Positions 5,789 through 5,794 of a DNA stretch of 5,794 bases are shown here, one piece after another. Position numbers and translations under genes: made by a program. Below the pieces are notes generated by a model. The model saw only the letters and a list, made by a program, of their open reading frames with translations. It was not told where the DNA came from and ran no database searches. The stretch's first letter is position 1, and each line of letters opens with the position of its first letter. The stretch covers positions 1-5,794 of the forward strand of contig JAQUZZ010000106.1 in assembly GCA_028691095.1 (NCBI GenBank), read 5' to 3'. Source of the stretch: Alistipes sp. (lineage in GTDB: Bacteria; Bacteroidota; Bacteroidia; Bacteroidales; Rikenellaceae).

Positions 5789-5794
5789 CGTTAA

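Larger units (their letters stand above)
5569..5793. mobile_element. MITE-like palindromic repeat element, 225 bp
   Basis: TAACGTGAGTTCGA (5569-5582) is the exact reverse complement of the 14 bases at 5780-5793. These two copies bound a non-coding, AT-rich segment made almost entirely of inverted repeats. There is an outer pair ATTGCAAC/GTTGCAAT (5585-5592 and 5627-5634) enclosing a small hairpin (5594-5608), followed by four strong hairpins at 5651-5671, 5698-5720, 5730-5746 and 5764-5788. It carries no open frame of useful length, so it could move only with a transposase supplied elsewhere. Terminal inverted repeats, small size, no coding capacity and a position just after a gene fit a miniature inverted-repeat element. 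The right flank is essentially missing, so no target duplication can be read. An alternative is a REP/BIME-like repeat, or the end of a larger repeat beyond the window. Confidence 0.6.

Noticed and set aside
5569..5793. CRISPR array or integron attC site
   Set aside because: The repeats are inverted and of different sequence, with no regular direct repeat and spacer pattern. No attC core sites or integrase are visible.

Overview
The window looks like chromosomal DNA of a member of the Bacteroidota, most likely order Bacteroidales. The evidence is the gene order rsfS-ftsH-cdsA, the FtsH sequence style (for example AAWYLPEER in the protease domain), the general lack of Shine-Dalgarno sequences before the starts, and several boxes resembling the Bacteroidota promoter pattern (TTTG, about 19 nt, TAnnTTTG). 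I cannot name a genus.

Layout. Positions 1-4113 are all transcribed leftward. Reading in that direction there is an OxyR-type peroxide sensor (4113-3223), the ribosome silencing factor RsfS (3027-2674), the membrane AAA+ protease FtsH (2489-513), and the first 177 codons of the CDP-diglyceride synthase CdsA (532 to the left edge). CdsA overlaps the ftsH end by 20 nt. rsfS, ftsH and cdsA form a housekeeping cluster covering translation shut-down, membrane protein quality control and phospholipid synthesis. oxyR lies 195 bp upstream and probably has its own transcript.

Positions 4114-4831 are a 718-bp divergent intergenic region with no convincing gene. It holds an AT-rich block with a candidate leftward promoter, several small inverted repeats, and a good -7 box (TACCTTTG) before the rightward gene. 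That gene (4832-5545) encodes a 237-residue acidic protein with TPR-like helices that I cannot assign to a named family.

The right end (5569-5793) is the most unusual part. It is a 225-bp AT-rich non-coding segment bounded by a perfect 14-bp inverted repeat and packed with perfect short-loop palindromes. It has the architecture of a MITE or another small palindromic repeat element. One end is only 1 bp from the window edge, so its target-site duplication cannot be read. The rest of the window is ordinary core genome. I see no CRISPR array, tRNA, rRNA, transposase or defence system.
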